From assembly GCA_023053545.1 (NCBI GenBank), contig JAKZAN010000053.1:331532-395531 (forward strand): a stretch of DNA of 64,000 bases, read 5' to 3'. Below, piece by piece: positions 18,517-27,263 of this stretch (its first letter is position 1; each line of letters begins with the position of its first letter). The notes under the pieces were generated by a model. The model was not told the origin of the DNA. It saw only the letters and a program-made list of their open reading frames with translations, and did not search any database. The translations under genes were made by a program, and so were the position numbers. This DNA is from Lepidurus packardi. Lineage: Eukaryota > Arthropoda > Branchiopoda > Notostraca > Triopsidae.

Positions 18517-19479
18517 TTGAGAGTAACTAGAGAGATCAAAACAGCCATACTTGCAATTGCTTCGATATTATTATTTATCTGGGGCTATAGCTTTTTGAAG
18601 GGGAGGGATTTACTAACAAATTATAAAACACTCTATGTGCAGTATGACAATGTAGAAGGATTGTCTGCCTCTGCGCCTGTAACCATTAACGGATTGATTG
18701 TTGGAAAAGTACACAGTATTGTCTTGAACCCAGAAACAGGAAAACTCGTTGTCGAATTGCAAATTAAATCCGATTTTCCAATATCAAAAACAAGTACTGC
18801 AAATATTTATGAACCGGGTCTAATTGGTGGAAAACAAATTCAGATCGTTCCTAATTTCGAGGATAAAACTTTGGCTGAAACCGGCGATTCACTCCGAGGA
18901 AGCGTAGTTCCTGGACTAACTACCTTAGTTGCTGAAAAACTAACACCTTTGCAAGAAAAAGTAGAGAAGATGGTTGTTAGTGCTGACAAATTGCTGTCAA
19001 ACATCAACACTGTATTAGATTCTAAAACAAAAGAAAATTTACAACAAAGCATTTCGAATCTAAGCGAAACACTAGCTGAATTCAAGAAAGTGGGCGCAAA
19101 TGCTAATACGCTTCTAAGCGATAATAAGGTAAAGATTAGCAGTACGCTGACTAATTTAGACAAAGCTTCTTCCAATTTTTCACGAATATCAGACTCCATT
19201 GCGAAAACAAACTTGGGCAAAACAATTCAGAATCTAGAACACACGCTTGCAAAAGTGGATAATATCTTGTTAGATGCACAGAGTGGTAAGGGAACAATGG
19301 GGAAACTATTGAAGGACGACAGCCTGTATAATAATCTCAACAAATCCTCTCAAGAATTGGATTTGCTGCTTCAAGATTTACGCTTAAACCCAACACGGTA
19401 CATTAACGTATCTGTATTTGGAAAGAAAAACAAGCCTTATGTGGCACCAAAGGAAATAGATACAATTATAAAAAAATAA
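18517..19479 (+). CDS. MlaD/MCE family phospholipid-transport protein
   Basis: 320 aa. The TTG start at 18517 gives MRVTREIKTAILAIASILLFIWGYSFLKGRDLL, the typical N-terminal anchor of flavobacterial MlaD proteins, so I accept TTG. One membrane helix (about 9-27) is followed by one MCE domain (about 36-115, YVQYDNVEGLSASAPVTINGLIVGKV…GLIGGKQIQIVPN), then a long helical, coiled-coil-prone region with Ser/Asn/Leu heptads. MCE proteins form hexameric rings or tunnels carrying lipids between inner and outer membranes. No MlaE or MlaF gene is adjacent here. An Fe-S protein gene starts 7 bases downstream. Confidence 0.9.
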   Translation: MRVTREIKTAILAIASILLFIWGYSFLKGRDLLTNYKTLYVQYDNVEGLSASAPVTINGLIVGKVHSIVLNPETGKLVVELQIKSDFPISKTSTANIYEPGLIGGKQIQIVPNFEDKTLAETGDSLRGSVVPGLTTLVAEKLTPLQEKVEKMVVSADKLLSNINTVLDSKTKENLQQSISNLSETLAEFKKVGANANTLLSDNKVKISSTLTNLDKASSNFSRISDSIAKTNLGKTIQNLEHTLAKVDNILLDAQSGKGTMGKLLKDDSLYNNLNKSSQELDLLLQDLRLNPTRYINVSVFGKKNKPYVAPKEIDTIIKK

Positions 19480-19486
19480 AGCACCA

Positions 19487-20812
19487 ATGGGTTATTTAGA
19501 CAATATTTTATTTGCCATTTTATTAGCCATCGGATTCGGATTTTTTGCCATTCATGCCAAAAAAATCGCCAGAAACATCAAGTTAGGACGCGATATTGAC
19601 CGCTCGGATAACCCGTCCGCACGTTGGGCAAACATGGCTCTAATAGCGCTTGGGCAGTCAAAAATGGTGAAAAGACCTGTTGCCGGAATTCTGCACATTA
19701 TTGTATATGCGGGATTTATTATCATCAACATTGAATTGTTGGAAATTATTATTGATGGGCTATTTGGAACACACCGCATTTTTAATTTTTTAGGTGGTTT
19801 TTATGACTTTTTAATTGCCTCTTTTGAAATTTTGGCGTTATTAGTTTTGATTGCTGTTTTTGGATTCTATGCCAGAAGAAACATTATTAAACTGAAGCGC
19901 TTTGTTCATTCAGATTTGAAAGGATGGCCAAAAAGCGATGCAAACTACATTTTATACTTCGAAATTGTATTGATGTCTTTGTTTTTATTAATGAATGCAG
20001 CCGATCAAGCACTTCAAAATTCTGGTTTAAATCATTATATAAAAGCAGGATCGTTTCCAGTTTCAAAATATTTAGTCCCAATATTTGAAGGATCAAGTGT
20101 TGCACATATTGTTTTGTTTGAACGTACGTTTTGGTGGTTGCATATTATCGGGATTTTATGTTTCATGAACTACCTATATTTTTCAAAGCACCTTCACATT
20201 CTATTGGCTTTCCCAAATACATATTATGCTGATTTAGAACTGAAAGGGAAGTTTAGAAATTTAGAAGAAGTTACTACTGAAGTAAAACTAATGATGGATC
20301 CTAACGCTGATCCTTTTGCAGCTCCCGCCAATCCCGATGCTCTACCAGCAAAGTTTGGCGCGAGCGACGTAATGGATTTAAACTGGGTTCAATTGCTCAA
20401 CGCCTATACCTGCACAGAATGTGGTCGGTGTACTTCGGCTTGTCCAGCAAATATTACCGGCAAGAAGCTATCACCTCGAAAAATTATGATGGATACACGT
20501 GACCGCCTTGAAGAAGTTGGTCGGAATATCGATACTAATAAGGGGGTTTTTATACCAGACAACAAGACACTACTCAACGATTATATTACGCCAGAAGAGC
20601 TTTGGGCTTGCACATCGTGTAATGCTTGTGTGGAAGAATGTCCCGTAAATATAAGTCCACTATCAATTATTATGCATATGAGAAGGTATCTTGTTATGGA
20701 ACAAAGTGCGGCACCGATGTCGCTTAATAGCATGATGACCAATATTGAAAATAATGGTGCGCCATGGCAATATAGCCAACAAGATCGTTTGAATTGGAAG
20801 CAAGAAAACTAG
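19487..20812 (+). CDS. Membrane (Fe-S)-binding reductase subunit with two 4Fe-4S clusters
   Basis: 441 aa. The N-terminal half has about five membrane segments (for example ILFAILLAIGFGFFAIHA, GILHIIVYAGFIIINIELLEI, FEILALLVLIAVFGFYA), similar to the heme-carrying subunit of nitrate or heterodisulfide reductases. The C-terminal half holds two 4Fe-4S motifs, CTECGRCTSACP (about residue 305) and CTSCNACVEECP (about residue 380). It is likely to work with the CCG-domain Fe-S protein at 21359-22150, together resembling HdrDE/GlpC-type menaquinone-linked oxidoreductases. The electron donor is not known. A HAD-family gene lies between the two subunits. Confidence 0.85.
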   Translation: MGYLDNILFAILLAIGFGFFAIHAKKIARNIKLGRDIDRSDNPSARWANMALIALGQSKMVKRPVAGILHIIVYAGFIIINIELLEIIIDGLFGTHRIFNFLGGFYDFLIASFEILALLVLIAVFGFYARRNIIKLKRFVHSDLKGWPKSDANYILYFEIVLMSLFLLMNAADQALQNSGLNHYIKAGSFPVSKYLVPIFEGSSVAHIVLFERTFWWLHIIGILCFMNYLYFSKHLHILLAFPNTYYADLELKGKFRNLEEVTTEVKLMMDPNADPFAAPANPDALPAKFGASDVMDLNWVQLLNAYTCTECGRCTSACPANITGKKLSPRKIMMDTRDRLEEVGRNIDTNKGVFIPDNKTLLNDYITPEELWACTSCNACVEECPVNISPLSIIMHMRRYLVMEQSAAPMSLNSMMTNIENNGAPWQYSQQDRLNWKQEN

Positions 20813-20885
20813 AAATAAAAATTCTCTTATAGGTGAGTTTAAGGGTGTTTTTAATGAATTGTAACTAATAAATTAAAAACAAAAA

Positions 20886-21329
20886 ATGAAAGTAGAAGAA
20901 ATTGACAAAAAGTTGCAGCGTATCTCCGAAAATGGAAGCGAACTAAGCCCGGTTTTACCTGAAGGCATCAAAAACTATTTGATAGATATTGACGGTACAA
21001 TTTGTGATGATATTCCGAATGAAGAACCGGAGCGAATGCTAACGGCGGCGGTCTATCCTGATGCATTAATAACGCTAAACAAATGGTATGATGAAGGTCA
21101 TATCATATTTTTCTTTACCTCGCGAACTGAAGAGCACAGAGCTTATACAGAAACATGGCTTAAGCAACATGGCTTTAAATACCATGGCATGGTCATGGGA
21201 AAACCAAGGGGCGGCAATTATCATTGGGTCGACAATCACTTGGTTAAAGCAACTCGATTTAAGGGGAAATTTACAGATTTAATTGAAAAAGAAGTTACTA
21301 TACAAGTCTTCGATGACGAAGAAAAGTAG
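20886..21329 (+). CDS. Small HAD-superfamily protein
   Basis: 147 aa. The HAD motif I YLIDIDGTICDD (DxDGT) is clear near residue 33. Motif II is probably the Thr/Ser in FFFTSRTEEH, and the VDNHL segment stands where motif IV acidic residues occur. Flavobacterial homologues are often labelled phosphoheptose isomerase, which the sequence does not support because there is no SIS domain. A phosphatase or nucleotidase activity is the reasonable guess. It lies between the two Fe-S reductase subunit genes, 29 bases before the second, so it is probably part of the same transcript. Confidence 0.75.
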   Translation: MKVEEIDKKLQRISENGSELSPVLPEGIKNYLIDIDGTICDDIPNEEPERMLTAAVYPDALITLNKWYDEGHIIFFFTSRTEEHRAYTETWLKQHGFKYHGMVMGKPRGGNYHWVDNHLVKATRFKGKFTDLIEKEVTIQVFDDEEK

Positions 21330-21358
21330 AACATACAAAATTTAATAACAGCATTGAT

Positions 21359-22150
21359 ATGTCAGAAATTTTAAATGTGCCTACAATGGCAGAAATGTTA
21401 GCCGAGGGAAAACAGCCTGAGGTTTTGTTTTGGGTGGGTTGCGCAGGAAGTTTTGACGACCGTGCAAAAAAAATAACCAAAGCTTTTGTGCGGATTCTAA
21501 ACCGTGCAAACATTTCGTTTGCAGTATTAGGTGCTGAAGAAAGTTGTACCGGCGATCCTGCAAAGCGGGCCGGGAATGAATTCTTGTTTCAAATGCAGGC
21601 CATGATGAATATAGAAGTCCTAAACGCTTACGAAGCTAAAAAAATCGTTACAGCTTGTCCGCACTGCTTCAATACATTAAAAAATGAATATCCAGAATTG
21701 GGCGGCATCTATGAAGTAATTCACCATACAGAATTTTTGAAATCTTTACTAGATGATGGCAGACTAACAATTGAAGGCGGGCAGTTCAAGGGTAAAAAGA
21801 TTACATTTCACGATCCTTGCTATTTGGGCCGTGCAAATAACATATACCAAGCTCCACGCGATTTAATCACTAAATTGGATGCTGAATTGGTAGAGATGAA
21901 ACGTTCCAAAGCAAATGGACTTTGTTGTGGTGCAGGAGGCGCGCAGATGTTTAAAGATGCAGAACCTGGTTTTAAAGAAGTTAATGTAGAAAGAACTGAA
22001 GAAGCTTTAGCGCTAGAACCGCAAATTATTGCAGCGGGTTGCCCTTTCTGCAATACAATGCTCACTGACGGCGTTAAAAATAAAGAAAGAGAGCAAGATG
22101 TAAAGGTAATGGATGTGGCAGAACTTATTGCCAATGCACAAGATCTTTAA
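21359..22150 (+). CDS. Cysteine-rich (CCG-domain) Fe-S oxidoreductase subunit
   Basis: 263 aa. Two cysteine-rich CCG modules are seen: FWVGCAGSFDDRAKK…ACPHCFNTLKNEYPELGG in the first half and CCGAGGAQMF…AAGCPFCNTMLTDGV in the second. These modules bind the unusual 4Fe-4S cluster of heterodisulfide-reductase subunit B and relatives (GlpC, LutA, succinate dehydrogenase E). It is soluble, with no membrane helix, so it would dock on the membrane subunit encoded at 19487-20812. Together they would form a quinone-coupled redox complex. The substrate is unknown. Confidence 0.85.
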   Translation: MSEILNVPTMAEMLAEGKQPEVLFWVGCAGSFDDRAKKITKAFVRILNRANISFAVLGAEESCTGDPAKRAGNEFLFQMQAMMNIEVLNAYEAKKIVTACPHCFNTLKNEYPELGGIYEVIHHTEFLKSLLDDGRLTIEGGQFKGKKITFHDPCYLGRANNIYQAPRDLITKLDAELVEMKRSKANGLCCGAGGAQMFKDAEPGFKEVNVERTEEALALEPQIIAAGCPFCNTMLTDGVKNKEREQDVKVMDVAELIANAQDL

Positions 22151-22170
22151 AACCAACTAAACAACTAAAA

Positions 22171-22653
22171 ATGTACATTCCATTTGATCAATTACCAGAA
22201 GATGCAAAAATCTGGATATACCAATCCAATAGAAAGTTTTCTGATACAGAAATAACAGAAATTGAAGAATCTTTATCTGGTTTTGTAGCAAATTGGGCTG
22301 CACACGGAACCAGTTTGCAGGCATCTTTTCTAACGAGATACAATCGTTTTATTATTTTGGCTGTAAACCAAGAAAATCAAATTGCCACGGGATGCTCGAT
22401 TGATTCCTCTGTAGCTTTTATCCAAAGTTTGGAAAAACAATACGAGGTTGATTTACTGGATAAGATGAATGTTACATTTAAATTGGGTGAACACATCGCC
22501 CATAAGCCTTTAGCTGAGTTTAAAAAAATGGCTAAAGAAAAAGCAGTTTCTGAAAATACAATTATCTTCAACAATCTTGTCAATACAGTCGGAGAATGGA
22601 ACGAATATTGGGAAGTACCTGCAAGCGAAAGCTGGCACAGTAGATTCTTTTAA
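22171..22653 (+). CDS. Conserved flavobacterial hypothetical protein (often mislabelled ABC transporter ATPase)
   Basis: 160 aa, soluble and without a signal peptide. The protein begins MYIPFDQLPEDAKIWIYQSNR and contains WAAHGTSLQASFLTRYNRF and the C-terminal EWNEYWEVPASESWHSRFF, all strongly conserved features I associate with one family in Flavobacteriia. Homologues are commonly called ABC transporter ATPase, but there is no Walker A, Walker B or signature motif, so that name is wrong. It starts 20 bases after the CCG-domain gene and 13 bases before the GH3 fusion. Function unknown. Confidence 0.7.
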   Translation: MYIPFDQLPEDAKIWIYQSNRKFSDTEITEIEESLSGFVANWAAHGTSLQASFLTRYNRFIILAVNQENQIATGCSIDSSVAFIQSLEKQYEVDLLDKMNVTFKLGEHIAHKPLAEFKKMAKEKAVSENTIIFNNLVNTVGEWNEYWEVPASESWHSRFF

Positions 22654-22666
22654 ACCCATTCAAATT

Positions 22667-25579
22667 ATGTATCGCATCATTATCTGCCTACTTCTTGTGC
22701 AATTTTCCACAGCACAAAACCGAAAATACGTCCATGATCCTAAAAGGACTTTGGAGGCTACTTGGGTGGATAGCGTTTATAAGAAAATGACGTTGGATGA
22801 AAAAATCGGGCAGCTCTTTATGGTTGCAGCGTATTCCAACAAGGATTCTGTGCATACAAACACTATTGAGCGACTTATAAAGAACCAAAAAATTGGGGGT
22901 CTTATATTTTTTCAAGGTGGCCCTTATCGGCAAGCGCGGTTAACAAATAGGTACCAAAGTGCATCTAAAATTCCTTTATTTATTGGGATTGACGCAGAAT
23001 GGGGACTCGCAATGCGATTAGACTCCGTGAATAGGTATCCTTGGAACATGACTTTAGGAGCCATACAAGACTTAAGTCTCATTGAACGCGTGGGGCGGGA
23101 ATATGGCATTCAAAGTAAAAGACTTGGCGTACATTTCAATTTTGCGCCTGTTCTGGATATCAACACAAATCCGAAAAATCCAATAATTGGAAACCGCTCT
23201 TTTGGCGAAGATAAAATTAACGTTACCAATCGCGCATTAGCTTTAATGAAAGGTATTCAGCATGAGGGCGTTTTTGCAACGGGCAAACATTTTCCTGGAC
23301 ATGGCGATACATCAACTGATTCACACTTAACACTACCCACTGTTTCGTTTTCAAAAGATCGTTTGTCAAGCACCGAATTTTTTCCTTATAAAAAATTGTT
23401 TCTAGAAGGGTTGGCTTCTGTGATGGTAGCTCATTTGAACGTGCCTAGTTTGGAACCTCGGGAAAATTATCCAACATCAATATCCTACAATGTCGTAACA
23501 AATATTCTGCAGAAAGAGCTCGGCTTTGAGGGCCTAATATTTACCGACGCGTTGAATATGAAAGGCGCTAGTAATTTCAAGCAGCCAGGGGATATTGATC
23601 TCGAAGCTTTTCTAGCTGGGAATGATGTGCTATTGTTTTCCGAGAATGTTCCTCTTGCAATCGAAAAAATTTGCATGGCCTATCAGGATACCTTAATTTC
23701 AGAAAAACGATTGGCACATTCAGTCAAAAAAATATTAAAGTATAAGTATCGCGCCGGTTTGGATCATTACACTGCCATAAACACGGCAAACTTAGCCAAA
23801 GACATCAATCCTTCAGCCAATGCCGCTTTGCAATATGAATTGTACGAAAATGCAGTTACAGTTATTAAAAATGAAGAAGAAATTGTTCCCATTCGTAAAA
23901 TTGAACAAGAGCGCATTGCTTACGTAAAACTTGGCGAAGATAGTCACACGCCTTTTCTTTCGACCTTAAATAAGTATGCAGAAGTTACAGAGATATCCGA
24001 AAGCAATCTCGATTCATTGAAAGTTCGTTTAAAGCCTTTCACAACAATTATTGTAGGTTATCATAAACCAGACGGCGCATGGAAAAACCACGATTTCAAG
24101 GCAGGCGAACTAGCGAAGCTAGACACCATTAGTAAATATGGCCGCGTTATTTTAGACGTCTTTGCAAAACCATATGTTTTGATGCAAGTTCAAAACATAA
24201 GCCGAATCAAGTCTGTTGTTGTTTCTTATCAAAATACGGATGTTTCACAGATTGTTTCGGCGCAACTTATTTTTGGAGCCATCGGCGCTAAAGGTAAATT
24301 GCCGGTAACTATAAACACATTAAACAATAGTTTTGCCGTAAATAAGGGTCTAGCAACCGCAAAACTAAACCGATTAGGATTCACTGCACCCGAAAATGTG
24401 GGCATGAATCCGGAAATTTTAGCCAATATTGACCGTCTTGCAAAAAAAGCAATTGACGGTAAAATGACGCCGGGTATACAGGTTTTAGTCGCAAGAAAGG
24501 GAAAAGTATTTTTTCAGAAATCTTACGGATATCATACTTATGAAAAAGGACTTAAAGTTACCAATACCGACATATATGATGTTGCATCACTAACTAAGAT
24601 TTTGTCGACACTTCCAAATGTGATGAAGCTATATGATCAGCATAAAATTGATATGGAAACACGTTTGGATCAGATGCTTCCTATTTTTGCAAATACAGAT
24701 AAGAAAGCGATTCATTTTAAAGAGTTACTGTCGCATTACGCCAGATTACAAGCATGGATTCCTTTTTATAAGACAACTTTAGACAGCCTTAATAAACCTA
24801 ACAGTTTATATTACCGAAAGTCAATTGAGCCTGGTTTTACAAAACAAGTATCTGAAAATTTATATTTGCGAGACGATTATAAAGATTCGATTATGAGCCA
24901 AATTGCCAATAGCAAATTGTTGCTTAAGAAAGAATATAAATACAGTGATTTTACCTTTATAATCTTAAAGGAATATTTGGAGAAAGCAACGGGCAAAACA
25001 TTAGACCTGCTTGCCGAAGACAATTTCTATAAATCAATTGGAATGAATTATACCGGATATAATCCCTTGCGAAAATTTGACATGAGCGCAATTCCTCCGA
25101 CTGAAAAAGACACTTACTTTAGGTATCAAACTGTTCAAGGATATGTTCACGATATGGCTGCGGCAATGGAAGGCGGCGTTGGAGGACATGCAGGGATTTT
25201 TGCCAATGCGATGGACGTTGCAAAGATGATGCAGATGTATTTGCAAAAAGGAAATTATGGTGGAAAGCAATACTTTTCAGAAAAAACCTTTAACGACTTC
25301 AACACATGCTATTTCTGCAAAGAAGGCAACCGACGTGGTATCGGTTTCGACAAACCACAGCTGCCTAACACCGCAGGCCCAACTTGCAATTGCGTATCAA
25401 TGAAGAGTTTTGGGCATACCGGATTTACAGGTACAATTGCATGGGCAGATCCAGAAACTGAAATAGTTTATGTATTTCTGTCAAACAGAACTTTTCCCGA
25501 TTCCAGCATCAATACTTTATCAAAGGAAAATATTCGAGAGGATATTCAGAAAATTATTGAACAAGCTATCTTGAAGTAA
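22667..25579 (+). CDS. GH3 beta-N-acetylhexosaminidase (NagZ-type) fused to a serine hydrolase (beta-lactamase/PBP fold)
   Basis: 970 aa from the ATG at 22667, chosen because it starts a signal peptide (MYRIIICLLLVQFSTAQ). The N-terminal GH3 domain (about 40-370) has the NagZ His/Asp dyad KHFPGHGDTSTDSH and the nucleophile Asp in FTDALNMKG. A GH3 C-terminal domain follows (about 390-570). Residues about 590-960 form a class C beta-lactamase-like domain with SxxK (SLTK), YSD and HTG motifs. The fusion would act on peptidoglycan in the periplasm, removing GlcNAc and possibly trimming a peptide or ester. Fusions of this kind are common in Bacteroidetes. A Cys-rich patch near residue 910 (CYFC…CNC) is notable. 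Confidence 0.9.
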   Translation: MYRIIICLLLVQFSTAQNRKYVHDPKRTLEATWVDSVYKKMTLDEKIGQLFMVAAYSNKDSVHTNTIERLIKNQKIGGLIFFQGGPYRQARLTNRYQSASKIPLFIGIDAEWGLAMRLDSVNRYPWNMTLGAIQDLSLIERVGREYGIQSKRLGVHFNFAPVLDINTNPKNPIIGNRSFGEDKINVTNRALALMKGIQHEGVFATGKHFPGHGDTSTDSHLTLPTVSFSKDRLSSTEFFPYKKLFLEGLASVMVAHLNVPSLEPRENYPTSISYNVVTNILQKELGFEGLIFTDALNMKGASNFKQPGDIDLEAFLAGNDVLLFSENVPLAIEKICMAYQDTLISEKRLAHSVKKILKYKYRAGLDHYTAINTANLAKDINPSANAALQYELYENAVTVIKNEEEIVPIRKIEQERIAYVKLGEDSHTPFLSTLNKYAEVTEISESNLDSLKVRLKPFTTIIVGYHKPDGAWKNHDFKAGELAKLDTISKYGRVILDVFAKPYVLMQVQNISRIKSVVVSYQNTDVSQIVSAQLIFGAIGAKGKLPVTINTLNNSFAVNKGLATAKLNRLGFTAPENVGMNPEILANIDRLAKKAIDGKMTPGIQVLVARKGKVFFQKSYGYHTYEKGLKVTNTDIYDVASLTKILSTLPNVMKLYDQHKIDMETRLDQMLPIFANTDKKAIHFKELLSHYARLQAWIPFYKTTLDSLNKPNSLYYRKSIEPGFTKQVSENLYLRDDYKDSIMSQIANSKLLLKKEYKYSDFTFIILKEYLEKATGKTLDLLAEDNFYKSIGMNYTGYNPLRKFDMSAIPPTEKDTYFRYQTVQGYVHDMAAAMEGGVGGHAGIFANAMDVAKMMQMYLQKGNYGGKQYFSEKTFNDFNTCYFCKEGNRRGIGFDKPQLPNTAGPTCNCVSMKSFGHTGFTGTIAWADPETEIVYVFLSNRTFPDSSINTLSKENIREDIQKIIEQAILK

Positions 25580-25589
25580 TTTTTTTATC

Positions 25590-25607
25590 GCTTTCTGATC
25601 AGAAAGC
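25590..25607. promoter_or_regulatory. Perfect 18-bp palindrome upstream of bshA
   Basis: GCTTTCTGATCAGAAAGC is an uninterrupted self-complementary 18-mer, 10 bases after the GH3 stop and 48 bases before the bshA ATG. No T-run follows on either strand, so it is a poor intrinsic terminator. Dyad symmetry of this size fits a dimeric repressor site. Confidence 0.4.
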
Positions 25608-25655
25608 ATAACTATGCAGGCAATATTCCGTAAATTCGTACTCTAATTTTACAGA

Positions 25656-26786
25656 ATGAAAATTGCAATTGTATGTTATCCGACTTTTGGTGGAAGTGGT
25701 GTTGTGGCAACAGAATTGGGCCTCGAGCTGGCGCATCGCGGTCACGAAATCCACTTTATAACTTATAGTCAACCTGTTCGATTGGCGCTGCTTAGTGCCA
25801 ATGTACATTATCACGAAGTAAACGTTCCGGAATACCCATTGTTTCATTACCAGCCCTATGAGCTAGCACTGTCAAGTAAGCTTGTGGATATGGTGAAACT
25901 ACACAAAATTGAATTATTGCATGTGCATTATGCCATTCCGCATGCTTATGCTGGTTATATGGCAAAGCAGATGTTGATGGACGAAGGTATCTTTATTCCG
26001 ATGGTAACCACATTGCACGGAACAGATATAACCTTAGTGGGCAATCATCCTTTTTATAAACCCGCAGTCAGTTTTAGTATCAACAAGTCAGACATAGTAA
26101 CATCCGTTTCGCAAAATCTAAAAGAAGAAACTTATAAGTTATTCAACATCACGAAAGACATTCATGTAATTCCCAATTTCATCGAATTGGATAAAAACGT
26201 TAATGATCCTTCTATCCCTTGCCACAGATCATCAATTGCAAAGTCTAACGAGAAGATTATTACACACATAAGCAATTTTAGAAAAGTAAAACGCATTCCC
26301 GATATCATCAAAATATTTCACAAAATTCAAGATGTGGTGCCTTCCAAGCTACTAATGGTTGGTGATGGCCCTGAAAAGGAATTTGCAGAAAGACTTTGTA
26401 GTGATTTGGATATTCAGCATAGAGTAATATTCTTGGGCAATAGCAATGAAGTGGATCGAATTCTAAGTTATTCCGATTTGTTTTTATTGCCTTCTGAAAC
26501 TGAAAGTTTTGGATTAGCTGCGCTAGAAGCAATGGCGTGGGGTGTTCCAGTCATTTCTAGCAATTCTGGTGGAATTCCAGAGGTTAATATAGATGGTGTT
26601 TCAGGTTATCTGAGCGATGTAGGCGATATTGACGGAATGGCCAGGAATGCGATTAAGATTCTTTCAGATACGGCGCTGCCAAAATTTAAAGAAAATGCAC
26701 TCAAAGTTGCACAACAATTTGACATCCATAAAATATTACCGCTGTATGAAGAGTTATATGAAAAAGCACTTAAACTTTCCATATGA
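25656..26786 (+). CDS. bshA: N-acetyl-alpha-D-glucosaminyl L-malate synthase BshA
   Basis: 376 aa, GT4 glycosyltransferase. It joins UDP-GlcNAc to L-malate, the first step of bacillithiol synthesis, the low-molecular-weight thiol that replaces glutathione in Firmicutes and many Bacteroidetes. Motifs are YPTFGGSGVVATELG at the N-terminus, TTLHGTDITLVG (malate/UDP site) and the EX7E element in ETESFGLAALEAMAWGVPVISSNSGGIPE. Length and motifs match BshA throughout. The next gene overlaps its stop codon by 4 bases (ATGA). bshB and bshC are not in the window. Confidence 0.95.
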   Translation: MKIAIVCYPTFGGSGVVATELGLELAHRGHEIHFITYSQPVRLALLSANVHYHEVNVPEYPLFHYQPYELALSSKLVDMVKLHKIELLHVHYAIPHAYAGYMAKQMLMDEGIFIPMVTTLHGTDITLVGNHPFYKPAVSFSINKSDIVTSVSQNLKEETYKLFNITKDIHVIPNFIELDKNVNDPSIPCHRSSIAKSNEKIITHISNFRKVKRIPDIIKIFHKIQDVVPSKLLMVGDGPEKEFAERLCSDLDIQHRVIFLGNSNEVDRILSYSDLFLLPSETESFGLAALEAMAWGVPVISSNSGGIPEVNIDGVSGYLSDVGDIDGMARNAIKILSDTALPKFKENALKVAQQFDIHKILPLYEELYEKALKLSI

Positions 26787-27214
26787 AAAATATAGTAATT
26801 GCCTCGTTTGTTCTGTTTCTAACTTTCGGATGTAGCACGTCAAAATCTACCATTTCTAACGATAGAGATTTGTATAAGATTTTGGTGCAGAATCAACAAG
26901 GTGGTTCGAGTTTTGAATTTTATGAATTAGTGACAGAGCCTAATGAGATGAAGATGCTTCTTTCGGATCCTGATTTGAAACGTAAAGTTTCCGAAAATGA
27001 CCTGCAAACCTGCAGTTTCGTGATTTTGAACATGGGTGAACAACCCACTTCGGGCTATTCTTTCTCCATTGAAAGCGCAACAGAATTGGAAAATTTGGTA
27101 TTATTAAAAGTAAAAAGAAACAAACCCGAATCTCAAAGCAAAGTAGGGCAGGAGAAGACGTATCCGTATGCCGTAGTTAAAATCTATTCGAAGAAACCAG
27201 TAGTTGTGAAATAA
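26783..27214 (+). CDS. PrcB-like protease-complex lipoprotein
   Basis: 143 aa. It has a lipoprotein signal peptide (SFVLFLTFGC, lipid Cys at residue 17), then a PrcB-type domain with the characteristic GEQPTSGYSFSIESATEL segment and VKRNKPES near the C-terminus. PrcB is the small subunit that stabilises the PrtP protease in Treponema; the role in Bacteroidetes is not known. The gene overlaps the bshA stop codon and is therefore translationally coupled to it. A terminator follows directly. Confidence 0.75.
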   Translation: MKNIVIASFVLFLTFGCSTSKSTISNDRDLYKILVQNQQGGSSFEFYELVTEPNEMKMLLSDPDLKRKVSENDLQTCSFVILNMGEQPTSGYSFSIESATELENLVLLKVKRNKPESQSKVGQEKTYPYAVVKIYSKKPVVVK

Positions 27215-27247
27215 AAAAAACCCGATTAAATATAATCGGGTTTTCTT
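27214..27247. terminator. Bidirectional terminator between convergent genes
   Basis: AAACCCGATTA pairs with TAATCGGGTTT around an AATA loop, with A-rich sequence on the left and TTTTCTTT on the right. It serves the PrcB-like gene (plus) and the beta-barrel gene ending at 27264 (minus). Confidence 0.88.
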
Positions 27248-27263
27248 TGAATTTGTAAGCGTA

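Noticed and set aside
22577..22666. 30-residue N-terminal extension of the GH3 fusion protein
   Set aside because: It overlaps the preceding gene and comes before a clear signal peptide; the ATG at 22667 is the natural start.
25590..25607. Palindrome as an intrinsic terminator of the GH3 gene
   Set aside because: No T-run follows the stem on either strand.
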